Shown piece after piece: positions 32,047-41,000 of a DNA stretch of 64,000 bases (position 1 is its first letter; each line of letters opens with the position of its first letter). The position numbers and the translations under genes are program-made. The stretch lies in the NCBI GenBank assembly GCA_036380715.1, contig DASVEF010000126.1, forward strand, positions 22,324-86,323, written 5' to 3'. The notes beneath the pieces were generated by a model that was not told the DNA's origin, ran no database searches, and saw only the letters and a list, made by a program, of their open reading frames with translations. Source of the stretch: UBA5704 sp036380715. GTDB lineage: Bacteria > Acidobacteriota > Thermoanaerobaculia > Multivoradales > UBA5704.

Positions 32047-34295
32047 CCGCCGATCTCCCGCAGCAACTGCTGCGCCTTCTGAATGTCCGGCCCGAAGCGC
32101 CGCGGCGGCGCCGTGTCCACGAAGCGCCGGAGCGCCTGGCGGGCCTCGCCGCGCCGCCCGGTCTGGGCGGCCACCAGGCCGATGTTGAGGAGGGCCTCGT
32201 ACTGGGTCGGGTCGAGGGCCACCGCCTGCTGCCATGCGGAGAGCGCGGCCTCCGGCCCTTCCAGGTCGTAGAGGGCGACCCCCAGAGTGTTCCAGGCGTT
32301 CGGCAGGCGCCGGTTGAGCGCCAGCGCCTGCTCCAGGTGGGCGCGCGCCTCCTGGGGACGCCGCAACCGCAGGCTCACCATGCCGTGGATCTCGTGCGCG
32401 CGGGCGTTCTTCGGGTCCGCGGCGATCACCCGTTCCACGACCGCCGCGGCCTCGGCGTGGCGTCCGGACTCCGACAGGGCCACGGCCAGGGCGTTCGCCG
32501 TGGCCGGGTCCGTGCCTCCCTCGGCCGCGGGTTGCAGCACCTCCAGGGCCTCGGCGCCGCGTCCGCTCTCGGAGAGGGCGAGTCCGAGGTCGCGCCGGAA
32601 CTTCTCGCTCACCGCGGCGCCCCGGCGCAGCAGGTCCAGGGCGGAGTCGACGTCGCGCCGGGAGAGGGCGACGCCCGCGAGCAGCCCGTTGGCGCCGGAC
32701 GGATTGGCTTCCAGAGCCAGCTCGGCGTGCTCGCGCGCCTCGTCGAGACGGCCCAGCTTGTAGAGCTGCTCGCCGACTTTCAGCGCGTACTCCGGCGATC
32801 CTCCCGAGACCTCGAGGGCCTTCTGGTAAGCCGCGAGGGCCTCCTGCGGCCTTTCCAGCCGGTCCATGCAGAGGCCGATGAACACCCAGGCGTCCAGCAT
32901 GTCCGGGGTGTCGCGGAGGGCCCGGCGCATCATTTCCGCTCCCTCCTCGTAGCGGGACTCCGACACCGCGCGCTTGGCCGCCTGCATATCGCGCAGCACG
33001 TGCCGTTTGGTCCGCGGATCGGGCAGCAGCCCACCGGTGTCGCGGCGGGGGCTCGCCGCGTATCCCAGCGCCGCCAGCTTCTTCGCCGTCTCCGCGTCGA
33101 CGTGATCGGGCGCCGCCAGCTCGCGGTCGTAGGCATCGATCGCCTGGCGCATGCCGGCGTAGACCCGGCGCTCGCGCTCCAGGACGTTGCGCCTCTCCCC
33201 AGGATCGGCGGCGAGGTCGAACAGCTCGGGCGCCGAGCCGTGGATGTAATGGAAAGGCCCCTCGATCAGCGACGCGAGCTCGCTCCAGCCATAGTGGATG
33301 CGGGGATAGAAGGTCTCCGCATAGATGCGGCGCGGCGCCGCCTTCCCGTCGTCGAGGGCCAGCAGGCTCCGCCCGTCGAGCCCCTCCGGAGCGTCCACAC
33401 CCGCCAGCTCCAGCAGCGTGGGGGCGACGTCGGCGAGCTGCGCCGGCGCCGCGATGGAGGCGCCAGCCCGCCGCGAGCCGGGGAGCTTCAACAGCAGGGG
33501 GACCTGCAGCGTCTCGCGGTAGAGGAAGAGGCCGTGCTCCAGCTCGTCGTGATCCCCCAGCCCCTCGCCGTGGTCCGAGAGGAAGACGACTACGGCCCGG
33601 TCGTAGACCCCGAGCTTCTTCAGCTCCTCGACGAGCCGGCCCACTGCCGCGTCGGCGGCGGCGACCTCGCCGTCGTAAGGACTCTCCGCGTAGCGCGACG
33701 CGAACGGCTCCGGCGGCTCGTAAGGGGTATGGGGCTCGTAGAGGTGGACGAAGAGGAAGAAGGGGCGGCCGGCGCGGCCGCGCACCCACTCGAGAGCCCG
33801 CTGCACCGTCAGGTCGCCGGCCCGTTGCTCCGTGTCGGCGTTCGGCTCGCTGTCGTCGTAGTGGCCGAAGGCCGCGGCGAGCCCGGCCTCCTTGCGCAGC
33901 ACGAAGGAGGAGACCGCGGCCCCGGTCTCATACCCCGTCTCGGCCAGCAACTCCGGCACGGACGGGTGCTTGCCCGCGTCGAACGTATACCCGGCGTTGT
34001 CCCGCACCAGGTGCCGGGTGGGCAGCAGGCCGCTCAGCATCGAGCTGTGCGAGGGGAGGGTCAGGGGCGTGTGGCTGTAGGCCCGCTCGAACAGGATGGA
34101 GTCCGCCCGCAGAGCGTCGATCGCCGGCGTTTCCACCCCTTTGTAGCCATAGGCCGGGAGGTGGTCGGAGCGGAGGGTGTCGACGGAGATCAGGATGACC
34201 GGCGCGCCCTTCCAGGTGTCGCCTCCGCCGCCACAGGCCGAGAGGGATGCGAGGAGGAGCGCCGGCACCGCGGCGCGCAGGAGGTCCCGGATCAT
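32043..34295 (-). CDS. Sulfatase-fold/TPR lipoprotein 2
   Basis: This 750-residue paralogue of its neighbours has lipobox LASLSAC (Cys21), a sulfatase-fold domain (about 30-425) and a longer TPR array (445-750). Motifs are LISVDTLRSDHL, TLPSHSSMLSG (Thr79, His83) and FLSDHGEGLGDHD. The missing Cys/Ser and Arg argue against formylglycine chemistry. It overlaps both neighbours through ATGA junctions, so all three are made together. Its catalytic domain is closest to copy 1 (shared SDHLPAYGYKGVETPAIDAL). The TPR array is closer to copy 3 (shared LPNAWNTLGVALY against LPIAWNTLGVALY). Confidence 0.85.
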   Translation of the reverse strand: MIRDLLRAAVPALLLASLSACGGGGDTWKGAPVILISVDTLRSDHLPAYGYKGVETPAIDALRADSILFERAYSHTPLTLPSHSSMLSGLLPTRHLVRDNAGYTFDAGKHPSVPELLAETGYETGAAVSSFVLRKEAGLAAAFGHYDDSEPNADTEQRAGDLTVQRALEWVRGRAGRPFFLFVHLYEPHTPYEPPEPFASRYAESPYDGEVAAADAAVGRLVEELKKLGVYDRAVVVFLSDHGEGLGDHDELEHGLFLYRETLQVPLLLKLPGSRRAGASIAAPAQLADVAPTLLELAGVDAPEGLDGRSLLALDDGKAAPRRIYAETFYPRIHYGWSELASLIEGPFHYIHGSAPELFDLAADPGERRNVLERERRVYAGMRQAIDAYDRELAAPDHVDAETAKKLAALGYAASPRRDTGGLLPDPRTKRHVLRDMQAAKRAVSESRYEEGAEMMRRALRDTPDMLDAWVFIGLCMDRLERPQEALAAYQKALEVSGGSPEYALKVGEQLYKLGRLDEAREHAELALEANPSGANGLLAGVALSRRDVDSALDLLRRGAAVSEKFRRDLGLALSESGRGAEALEVLQPAAEGGTDPATANALAVALSESGRHAEAAAVVERVIAADPKNARAHEIHGMVSLRLRRPQEARAHLEQALALNRRLPNAWNTLGVALYDLEGPEAALSAWQQAVALDPTQYEALLNIGLVAAQTGRRGEARQALRRFVDTAPPRRFGPDIQKAQQLLREIGG

Positions 34296-36427
34296 CTAGC
34301 CCCCGAGTAGCCCCCAAGACGGGCGAGCAGCTCCCGCGCCTTCTGGATCTCCGGCCCAAAGCGCTGCGGGGGCGCGGTCTGGATGAAACGGGCCAGCGCT
34401 TGGCGCGCCTGGAGGGGACGGCCCGCCTCCATCGCCACCCAGCCCATGTTGTAGAGGGCGTCATACTGGCTGGAATCCAGGGCGACCGACTGCTCCCACG
34501 CGGCGAGCGCCGAGGCCGGCCCCTCCAGCCGGTAGAGCGCGACCCCGAGCGTGTTCCAGGCGATGGGCAGGCTCGGGTTGATGTCGATCGCCTTGCGCAG
34601 GGCGTCCCGCGCCTCGGCGGCCCGCTGCATGCGCAGCAGGACGATCCCCAGATTCTCGTATCCCTTGGGGTCCGTGGGATAGCGCTCCACGGCGCGGCGG
34701 AGCACGTCCGCGGCCTCGGGATTGCGGCCGGAATCGGAGAGGGCGATGCCGAGCGCGTTCAGCGTAGCGGAGTCCGTGCCGCCGCCGAGCGGCTGCAGAA
34801 CCTCGACCGCCTCCCGCGCCCGGCCGGCCTCGGACAGCGCCAGGCCGAGCTGCCGCTGGAGCGACTCCTTGCCGCCGGCCCGGCGCACCCCTTCGCGCAG
34901 CGCCTCGATCGCCTCGCCGTGCCGCTCGAGCTGGCGCAGGGACAGGGCCAGGTGCTCGTACCCTTCGGCCATGGTGGGGCGCGCCTGGACCACCTCGCGC
35001 GCCAGCGCCGCGGCCTCGGCGAACCGGTTCCGCGAATAGAGGTCGATGACCTCGTGGATCTTGCGGTCGAGGCCGGCCAGCTTCTTGGGGTCGTCCTCGG
35101 GGGTGTAGGAGGCCTTGCGCCGCTCCGAGCCCGCGGAGTATCCGAGGCTGCGCAGCCGCGCCTCCTCCTCGGGCGAGACCGTCCCCTTCTCGGGAGGCCA
35201 GACCGACTCCTTCGGCAGGGCGGTCAGCAGCTCGCGCGCAGTCCGCCGCTCCGCGGCGAAGCGGTTGTCCTCCTCCCGCGGGTCCTTCGCCAGGTCGTAC
35301 AGCTCGGGGACCGGCAGGTCGATCAGCTTGCGGCGCTCGCGCAGCAGGCCGCGCAACGGCGCCCAGCCGCGGTTCAGGTTCGTGGTGAGCGACTCGAAGT
35401 AGGAGTCGCCCGGCTGCGCCGCGGCGAGCAGCGACCGGCCGGGCAGCTCCTTCGGCGCGTCCAGGCCGAGCGCCCCGAGCACGGTGGGCACGATGTCCAC
35501 GTGGCGGGCGGAGCGGCCATCTTTGCCAGGCTCCACGCCCGGCCCCCAGACCACCAGCGGGACCTTGAGCGTCGGCTCGTAGGCGAACAGGCCGTGCGTC
35601 ATCTCGCCGTGCTCGCCCAGCGATTCGCCGTGGTCGGCCGTCATCACGATCAGGGCCGGCCTCTCCTTGCCGGACAGGTGGGGCTCCAGCAGCGGCGCCA
35701 GGAACGAGTCGGCGGCCGAGACCTCGCCGTGGTAGGGGGAGTCGCGGAAGCGGCTGGCGAACGGCTCGGGCGGCTCGTACCCCGCGTGCGGGTCGTAGAG
35801 GTGGACCCACAGGAAGCGGGGTCTCTCCTGAGCCTGGCCTCGAGCCTGGTTCCACCAGGCGAGCGCGGCGGTCACGACCGCGTCGCCCCGGCGCTCGGCG
35901 ATGACGAACTCGTCCGGGTTCGAGCCCAGGGGGTAGCGGTCGTCGTACACGTCGAAGCCCTGGTTGAGCCCGAACCGGGCGTCGAGCGGGTAGGCGCCGA
36001 CGAAGGCCCCGGTGGCATACCCCGCCTGGCGCAGGAGCGTCGCCAGGGTCGGCACCGACGCCGGCAGCTCGAAGCCGCTGTTGTCCCGCACGCCGTGCTG
36101 GTAGGGGTAGAGGCCGGTCAGGATGTTGGTGTGCGAGGGGAGGGTGACGACGTTGTGGGCGTGGGCGTCGGTGTAGACCCGCCCCGCCGCGGCCAGCCGG
36201 TCGAGCACCGGCGTCTCGACGCGCTCGTTGCCGGCGAAGCCGACGGCGTCGGCGCGCAGCGTGTCGATGGTGACCAGGATGACGTCGGCTCCCCGGGCGG
36301 AACCCGCCGGGGAGCCGGAAGGAGAGGAGGACGGCCCCCGGGAGCAACCCAGGGGCCCGAAGGCCGCGGCGCCGGCGAGGAGGACCCCCAGAACGGCGAG
36401 ACCCGGAGTCTGCTGGCGCCGCATCAC
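34292..36427 (-). CDS. Sulfatase-fold/TPR lipoprotein 3
   Basis: This 711-residue lipoprotein (lipobox FGPLGC, Cys28) is the most divergent of the three. It shows ILVTIDTLRADAVGF, TLPSHTNILTG (Thr95, His99) and MTADHGESLGEHGEM, then a TPR array from about 440 onward. As in its neighbours the nucleophile position is Thr, followed by PSH rather than PSR. It begins 4 bases after the stop of the CNA-like/TPR gene upstream and its stop overlaps the next start, so it is inside one operon. Likely anchored in a membrane and facing the periplasm or the outside. Confidence 0.85.
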   Translation of the reverse strand: MMRRQQTPGLAVLGVLLAGAAAFGPLGCSRGPSSSPSGSPAGSARGADVILVTIDTLRADAVGFAGNERVETPVLDRLAAAGRVYTDAHAHNVVTLPSHTNILTGLYPYQHGVRDNSGFELPASVPTLATLLRQAGYATGAFVGAYPLDARFGLNQGFDVYDDRYPLGSNPDEFVIAERRGDAVVTAALAWWNQARGQAQERPRFLWVHLYDPHAGYEPPEPFASRFRDSPYHGEVSAADSFLAPLLEPHLSGKERPALIVMTADHGESLGEHGEMTHGLFAYEPTLKVPLVVWGPGVEPGKDGRSARHVDIVPTVLGALGLDAPKELPGRSLLAAAQPGDSYFESLTTNLNRGWAPLRGLLRERRKLIDLPVPELYDLAKDPREEDNRFAAERRTARELLTALPKESVWPPEKGTVSPEEEARLRSLGYSAGSERRKASYTPEDDPKKLAGLDRKIHEVIDLYSRNRFAEAAALAREVVQARPTMAEGYEHLALSLRQLERHGEAIEALREGVRRAGGKESLQRQLGLALSEAGRAREAVEVLQPLGGGTDSATLNALGIALSDSGRNPEAADVLRRAVERYPTDPKGYENLGIVLLRMQRAAEARDALRKAIDINPSLPIAWNTLGVALYRLEGPASALAAWEQSVALDSSQYDALYNMGWVAMEAGRPLQARQALARFIQTAPPQRFGPEIQKARELLARLGGYSGAR

Positions 36428-36431
36428 CCTC

Positions 36432-37421
36432 TTACAGCGACTTTATGAACTCTTTCGCCTCGGCCGCGTACTGACTGTTCGGGTCGAGCTCGACGAGCTT
36501 CTGGAAGTCGGCCTTGGCCTCCGCGGCCTTGTTCAGTCCGAGGTAGGTCAGGCCGCGGAAGTAGTAGGCCTCCGCGATGTTGGGGTTCTCCTTGACCACC
36601 CGGTCGAACTTCTCGAGGGCCCCCTGGAGGTTCTTCTCGTTGAAGAGCTTGATGCCCAGGTTGAGGAGAGAGTTCGGATCGACGGTGGTGCCCTGTGGGA
36701 GCTTGGCGACGTAAGCCTCGGCCTCCTTCTCCCGGCCCGCCGCGACCAGCACGTTGACCATCGTCTGCAAGGTTTCGACGTCGTCCGGCGCGATCTGCAG
36801 CACCTGCTTAAGCGTATCGATCCCCTTGTCGATCTGCTTCTCCTCGAAATAGGTGCGGGCGATCGTCCGCAGGATGGACACCTTCACGGTCGGATCGTCC
36901 ACTTCGAGCAGGCCCAGGGCCTTCTGGTACTCGGCGCGGGCCTCGGCGAAACGGCTCGCCTGCAGGTGGGCGTTGGCCGTCTCGATGGCCTGCTTGGCCT
37001 GGGCGTTGCCCGAAGCCTTTGCGTCCTGCTGTTGCTGCTGCTGCATGATCTCCTTGGGAGGCAGCTTGAGAGTGACGTTGATCGGCTGGGCCACGGCGAA
37101 CTCGTTGACCTTCACCTGGCCCTCGGAGACCATGTACCCCTCTTTCTCGATCAGCACGCCCCAGGCGCCGCCCGCGAGGCCGAGGATCGACCACTTGCCG
37201 TGCTTGTTGGTGAGCACCGTCTTCGGGCCGTCCGCCTTGGGATCGACCCGGTCTTCCCCCTTCCGGAGGGTGATTTTGGCCCCCTCGATGGGCTTGCCCT
37301 GCTCGTCCTTCACCTCACCCTGCAGTCGACCGCGGCCGGCCCAGGACTGGGCGGAGACCGGCGGCGCTGCGGCGGCGAGGAGAGCGATCAAGATGAATAG
37401 AACCAGGCTCTTGTGACGCAT
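36432..37421 (-). CDS. Secreted carboxypeptidase-regulatory-like/TPR protein
   Basis: This 329-residue protein has a signal peptide (residues 1-24, ending PVSAQ), a CNA-B/CarboxypepD_reg-like beta sandwich (about 32-115; GRLQGEVKDEQGKPIEGAKITL), a Gln run and five to six TPRs (140-329). It heads the run of three sulfatase-fold lipoproteins, separated by 4 bases from the first. It lies 151 bases downstream of the TonB receptor, so it is a likely partner of the receptor or of the lipoproteins. The enzymatic role is unknown; it looks structural. Confidence 0.83.
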   Translation of the reverse strand: MRHKSLVLFILIALLAAAAPPVSAQSWAGRGRLQGEVKDEQGKPIEGAKITLRKGEDRVDPKADGPKTVLTNKHGKWSILGLAGGAWGVLIEKEGYMVSEGQVKVNEFAVAQPINVTLKLPPKEIMQQQQQQDAKASGNAQAKQAIETANAHLQASRFAEARAEYQKALGLLEVDDPTVKVSILRTIARTYFEEKQIDKGIDTLKQVLQIAPDDVETLQTMVNVLVAAGREKEAEAYVAKLPQGTTVDPNSLLNLGIKLFNEKNLQGALEKFDRVVKENPNIAEAYYFRGLTYLGLNKAAEAKADFQKLVELDPNSQYAAEAKEFIKSL

Positions 37422-37572
37422 GATGTTCTCCTTGCGGTTCAGCGTCCTGTAACAAGGGCGGGCCGGGGAATATTGCCCACGGCCCCCCTCCTCCCCAGAG
37501 CCCGGAGTCTAGCTCAAAAAGAAACGCCGGGGGTCGCCCCCCGGCGTTGGGTGGACCTCAGGGGTTTCCGGT

Positions 37573-40500
37573 TTACCGGAAGCTGAGGCGGGCGCCGATG
37601 CGGAAGATCCGCGGGCTGGTGACCTCGGTCACGAAGTCCGAAGCCGGGGCCAGCGGGTTCGCCGCGCTCGAGCTGACACGCAGACGGTGGTTCCGCTGGT
37701 GGACGTAGCCCTCGTTGAGCACGTTGAAGACGTCCACGCCCAGGGTCAGGCCGACGTCGCTGAACGTGAACTCCTTCTCCAGGCGCGCGTCCAGGATGTG
37801 GATGTCGTCGAGACGGATCTGTTCGTTCTCGACCACCTGGACGCGGGTGAAGCCTGGGATGCCCGAGCGCTGGTTGAAGCCGAGACGCTCGAAGTAGGGC
37901 AGCGGGTAACCCTGATGCCCGGTGAGGTTGAGGGCGAAGTTGAGGCCCCACGGAGTGTCCGGGGCGATCTGGTAGAGACCGTTCACGCTGTAGGACCACT
38001 CGCTGTTGATGTAGACGGCGCCCTTCGAGCCCGAGCCGGTGCCCGAGCCGTAGAGGACCGGCTCACCCTCGAAGCCGCCACCCAGGAAGCGGGTGGGATC
38101 CTCGATCTCGCTCTGCGGCACCTTGCTCCACTCCCAATCCGCCCAGGTGAAGTTGCCGCGGACCATCCAGCGGTTGGCCAGGCGCTTGTTGAAGGTGGCC
38201 GACACGCCCGTGTACTCCTGCTCGCGGTCGCCGTTCTCGAGGAACGTGCCGCCGCGGCTTTCGATGCCCGGGCGGAGCTGGTAATACGTCTGGGTGTAGG
38301 GCGTGCCGTCGGGCAGTACGCGCGGACGGCTGGCCGGCGCGGCCGGCGTGTTGGTGACCAGCTCGTAGTCTTCCGGACGGTGCGGGCGGCCGAGGCTGTT
38401 GATGTTCTCGGGCGCGTACGGATCGCCGTCGAACACCAGCAGCTCGCCCTCGAGGATGTCCGTGATCTGACGGTAGGTGACGTTCAGGCCGACCACGAAC
38501 TCCGGCAGGAGGGCGTGCTCGACGCTGAGCAGCAGCTCGTCCGTCATCTGCGGATCGAGGTTCGGATCGACGCCGTTGATCGGCAGCACGCCGCGGGTGA
38601 TCGGGTTGAAGTAGCCGCCGAAGCCGACAGCGTCCTCCAGATCGACGACGCCGTTGCCGTTGAGGTCCCCGATGTCGCCCGGAGTGATGATGCCGCCCGG
38701 CTCGACGCGGTTGTGGACGTAGAGGTAGACGTAGCTGGGCAGGACCAGCGGATTGAGCTGGAAGGTCGCGCCGATGCCGAGCTGGTCGGCGAAGCGCGAG
38801 TAGCTGGCGCGCAGCAGGGTCTTGCGCTCGGCGCCGAGGGCGTACGTCAGGCCCAGGCGCGGAACGATCGACTCCCACTCGAACCCGGAGTCGCCACCGC
38901 CGTAGGTGACCGACGGGAGCAGCGTGGGGAAGATCGGGTTGGCCTGCACCGTACGGGCCTCGTTGGTGCCCGTCTGCAGGTCGTACCGGAGGCCGAAGTT
39001 GGCCGTCAGGTTGCCGATCGACAGCGTGTCCTGCACGTACACGTTGGTGTACTCGTTCGTGGCCGCCGGGAAGGCGTCGCGAGCGGCGTACAGGTAGCCG
39101 TAGTCGCCGCCGAGGTAATCCGAGGAGATGTAGTAGCCCGCGCCGCCCCAGCGGGACAGCGAAGCGACCTCGGCCTCGCGGTAGCCGGCGCCGAACTTCA
39201 GCTCGTGGCTGAGGCTGCCGGTGTTGAAGAAGGTGGAGGCGTCAGCCTTGTACTGCGTCTGCGGACGCTCGGTCTGATACAGCACGAAGGTGTTGTGCCA
39301 GACGCCCTGGATGTCCAGGAAGGTGGCCAGGTCGGTCCCACCCTGCGGGGCGAGCTGGAAGCCACCGTTGACGATGGAGTACAGGCCGGTGAGGTAGAAG
39401 TTGGAGCTGAAGATGTGGGTGTCCTCGAGCTTGGCCGCCGTGGGGTCGTCACCGAACTTGGACTGGTTCCACGTGGTTTCCTGAGGACGGAACGGACCGG
39501 CGTTGCGGCCGATCTTGACCTTGTCGCTGTTGAGGGCGAACAGGGTCGCCGAGTTGGAGGGCGCGATCTGCGCGTTGAACTTGACGTTCATGGTCTCCAG
39601 CTCGGTGAAGTCGCTGACGTTGGCGATCGTCAGCAGGTCGACCTGCTGCGTGCCATAGGAGCCCCAGATCCAGAGACGATCCCGGACGATGGGGCCGCCG
39701 ATCTCGGCGCCGTAGTCTTCGACCGTGACAATGCGGTTGCCCTGGTCGATCCGGGCCTGGTTGACGCCGTTCGGGTTGGTGGCGTTCGCGTTCCACGGGC
39801 CGGCCCGGGCCAGCACGTCATCGCTGACGTCCGTGTCGGACTGCCAGGACTCGTCGGCCACGAGGTAACGGCCGGTGCCCCGCCACTCGTTGGTGCCGCG
39901 CTTGGTCACCATGTTGAGGACGACGCCGCCGGTCGCGATCGTGGAGTCGGAGCCGCCCGTCGTGACCTGCATCTCCTCGAAGGAGTCGAAGTCATAGTAG
40001 GCGGGCGACGAGCCCAGAGCCGCCATGTCGGTGATGACCACGCCGTCCACCGCCCAGATGGCCTGATCGCCACCGGAGCCGGGGCCGACGTACTGCGACT
40101 GCTGGCCGCTCTCGTTGCCACCGACGTTGATGCGGTCGGTGAGAACGCCCGGGGTCGACTGCAGAATGGCCCACGGGTCACGGGCGGTCGGAATCTTCTC
40201 GAGCTCCGTCTGGCTGACGGTGTTGCCCGTGGAGATCCGGCGCTCGTCCAGCAGCGGGGTCTCGCCCAGGACCGTGATCACGTCCTCGACCGCGGCCGAG
40301 AGAGTGACCTCGATCTGGGTGTTGCGACCCACGTTGATCTGCACGTTCGGATACTCGATGGTCGAGAAACCCTCGAGCTCCGCCTTGAGCTGGTACGAAG
40401 CAGGGCTCAGGCCCAGGAAACGGAACTGCCCTTGGGCGTTCGTCACCTGCACCTGAGGAGCGGCCTGGCCGCTGAGGGTCACGGTCGCCCCCGGCAGCGG

Positions 40501-40632
40501 GCTGCCCTGCTCGTCCACGACGGTCCCGAAGAGGTTGCCGGTCTGCAACTGGGCCAGCGCGGCTCCGCCACTGGCCAAGAGCAGAACCGCGGCAACCGCC
40601 ACGATCCGTCCCCAGAAGTTAGAGTTCTTCAT
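37573..40632 (-). CDS. TonB-dependent receptor with CNA-like domain and dockerin-like loop
   Basis: This 1019-residue outer-membrane receptor has a signal peptide (1-27, ending AALA), a CarboxypepD_reg domain (about 33-113), a plug (about 130-240) and a beta barrel ending IGARLSF-R. An extracellular loop contains GDLNGNGVVDLEDAV (bases about 38,620-38,675), an EF-hand/dockerin-like calcium-binding pattern unusual in such loops. The ATG is preceded by AAGGGAGG, 9 bases away; a longer frame upstream has no such site. It is followed by the CNA-like/TPR and sulfatase-fold genes on the same strand, which together look like a surface nutrient or glycan system, though no SusD-type partner is present. 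Confidence 0.9.
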   Translation of the reverse strand: MKNSNFWGRIVAVAAVLLLASGGAALAQLQTGNLFGTVVDEQGSPLPGATVTLSGQAAPQVQVTNAQGQFRFLGLSPASYQLKAELEGFSTIEYPNVQINVGRNTQIEVTLSAAVEDVITVLGETPLLDERRISTGNTVSQTELEKIPTARDPWAILQSTPGVLTDRINVGGNESGQQSQYVGPGSGGDQAIWAVDGVVITDMAALGSSPAYYDFDSFEEMQVTTGGSDSTIATGGVVLNMVTKRGTNEWRGTGRYLVADESWQSDTDVSDDVLARAGPWNANATNPNGVNQARIDQGNRIVTVEDYGAEIGGPIVRDRLWIWGSYGTQQVDLLTIANVSDFTELETMNVKFNAQIAPSNSATLFALNSDKVKIGRNAGPFRPQETTWNQSKFGDDPTAAKLEDTHIFSSNFYLTGLYSIVNGGFQLAPQGGTDLATFLDIQGVWHNTFVLYQTERPQTQYKADASTFFNTGSLSHELKFGAGYREAEVASLSRWGGAGYYISSDYLGGDYGYLYAARDAFPAATNEYTNVYVQDTLSIGNLTANFGLRYDLQTGTNEARTVQANPIFPTLLPSVTYGGGDSGFEWESIVPRLGLTYALGAERKTLLRASYSRFADQLGIGATFQLNPLVLPSYVYLYVHNRVEPGGIITPGDIGDLNGNGVVDLEDAVGFGGYFNPITRGVLPINGVDPNLDPQMTDELLLSVEHALLPEFVVGLNVTYRQITDILEGELLVFDGDPYAPENINSLGRPHRPEDYELVTNTPAAPASRPRVLPDGTPYTQTYYQLRPGIESRGGTFLENGDREQEYTGVSATFNKRLANRWMVRGNFTWADWEWSKVPQSEIEDPTRFLGGGFEGEPVLYGSGTGSGSKGAVYINSEWSYSVNGLYQIAPDTPWGLNFALNLTGHQGYPLPYFERLGFNQRSGIPGFTRVQVVENEQIRLDDIHILDARLEKEFTFSDVGLTLGVDVFNVLNEGYVHQRNHRLRVSSSAANPLAPASDFVTEVTSPRIFRIGARLSFR

Positions 40633-40782
40633 CTTAATCAACCTCCCTTGGTTGGGTTGTATGAGCCGCGCCGCGGCGATTCGCGGCGGCTCCAAAAACA
40701 GAATGCTTCGAAGGAAAAGATCTGAAGGTCTCGAAGCCACACCTCCTTTCTCGAATGAGAATTTGGTTCCGCTGGATATAGG

Positions 40783-40812
40783 ACAGTATCGAACATACCA
40801 ACCCCGGGTCAA
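40783..40812 (-). promoter_or_regulatory. Putative promoter of the second TonB receptor
   Basis: On the minus strand, TTGACC (40807-40812) and TACTGT (40783-40788) are 18 bases apart, 151 bases upstream of the receptor ATG. The rest of the 368-base gap (40633-41000) contains a long AT-rich leader. A plus-strand TATAAT lies at 40859-40864 without a good -35 box and could belong to the lipoprotein gene at 41001. Confidence 0.4.
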
Positions 40813-41000
40813 GCAAGGGGGGTGCCACGCAATGCGAAGGGAACCGGACCGGGCTAAGTATAATACACACAGCTATTTGGCGGATAGCCCACACCTCCCG
40901 CGGCGCCCGGGACGGAGGCTGATCCAGAAGATTGAACGGGGGTCGATCCAAAAATCTGAAGAGGCCCCGGCGCCCCGGTTCCTTGCTATATTGGTCGGCG

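Noticed and set aside
29863..36427. Classical arylsulfatases
   Set aside because: The nucleophile motif is TLPSH, without Cys or Ser at the modification site and without the following Arg, so formylglycine sulfatase activity is not supported.
38610..38680. Evidence of a cellulosome
   Set aside because: Only one dockerin-like half repeat is present within a receptor loop, and no cohesin gene is seen in the window.
37687..40725. Open plus-strand frame opposite the second TonB receptor
   Set aside because: The opposite strand codes a complete receptor with ribosome site; this frame is Val/Arg/Asp-rich with no domain.
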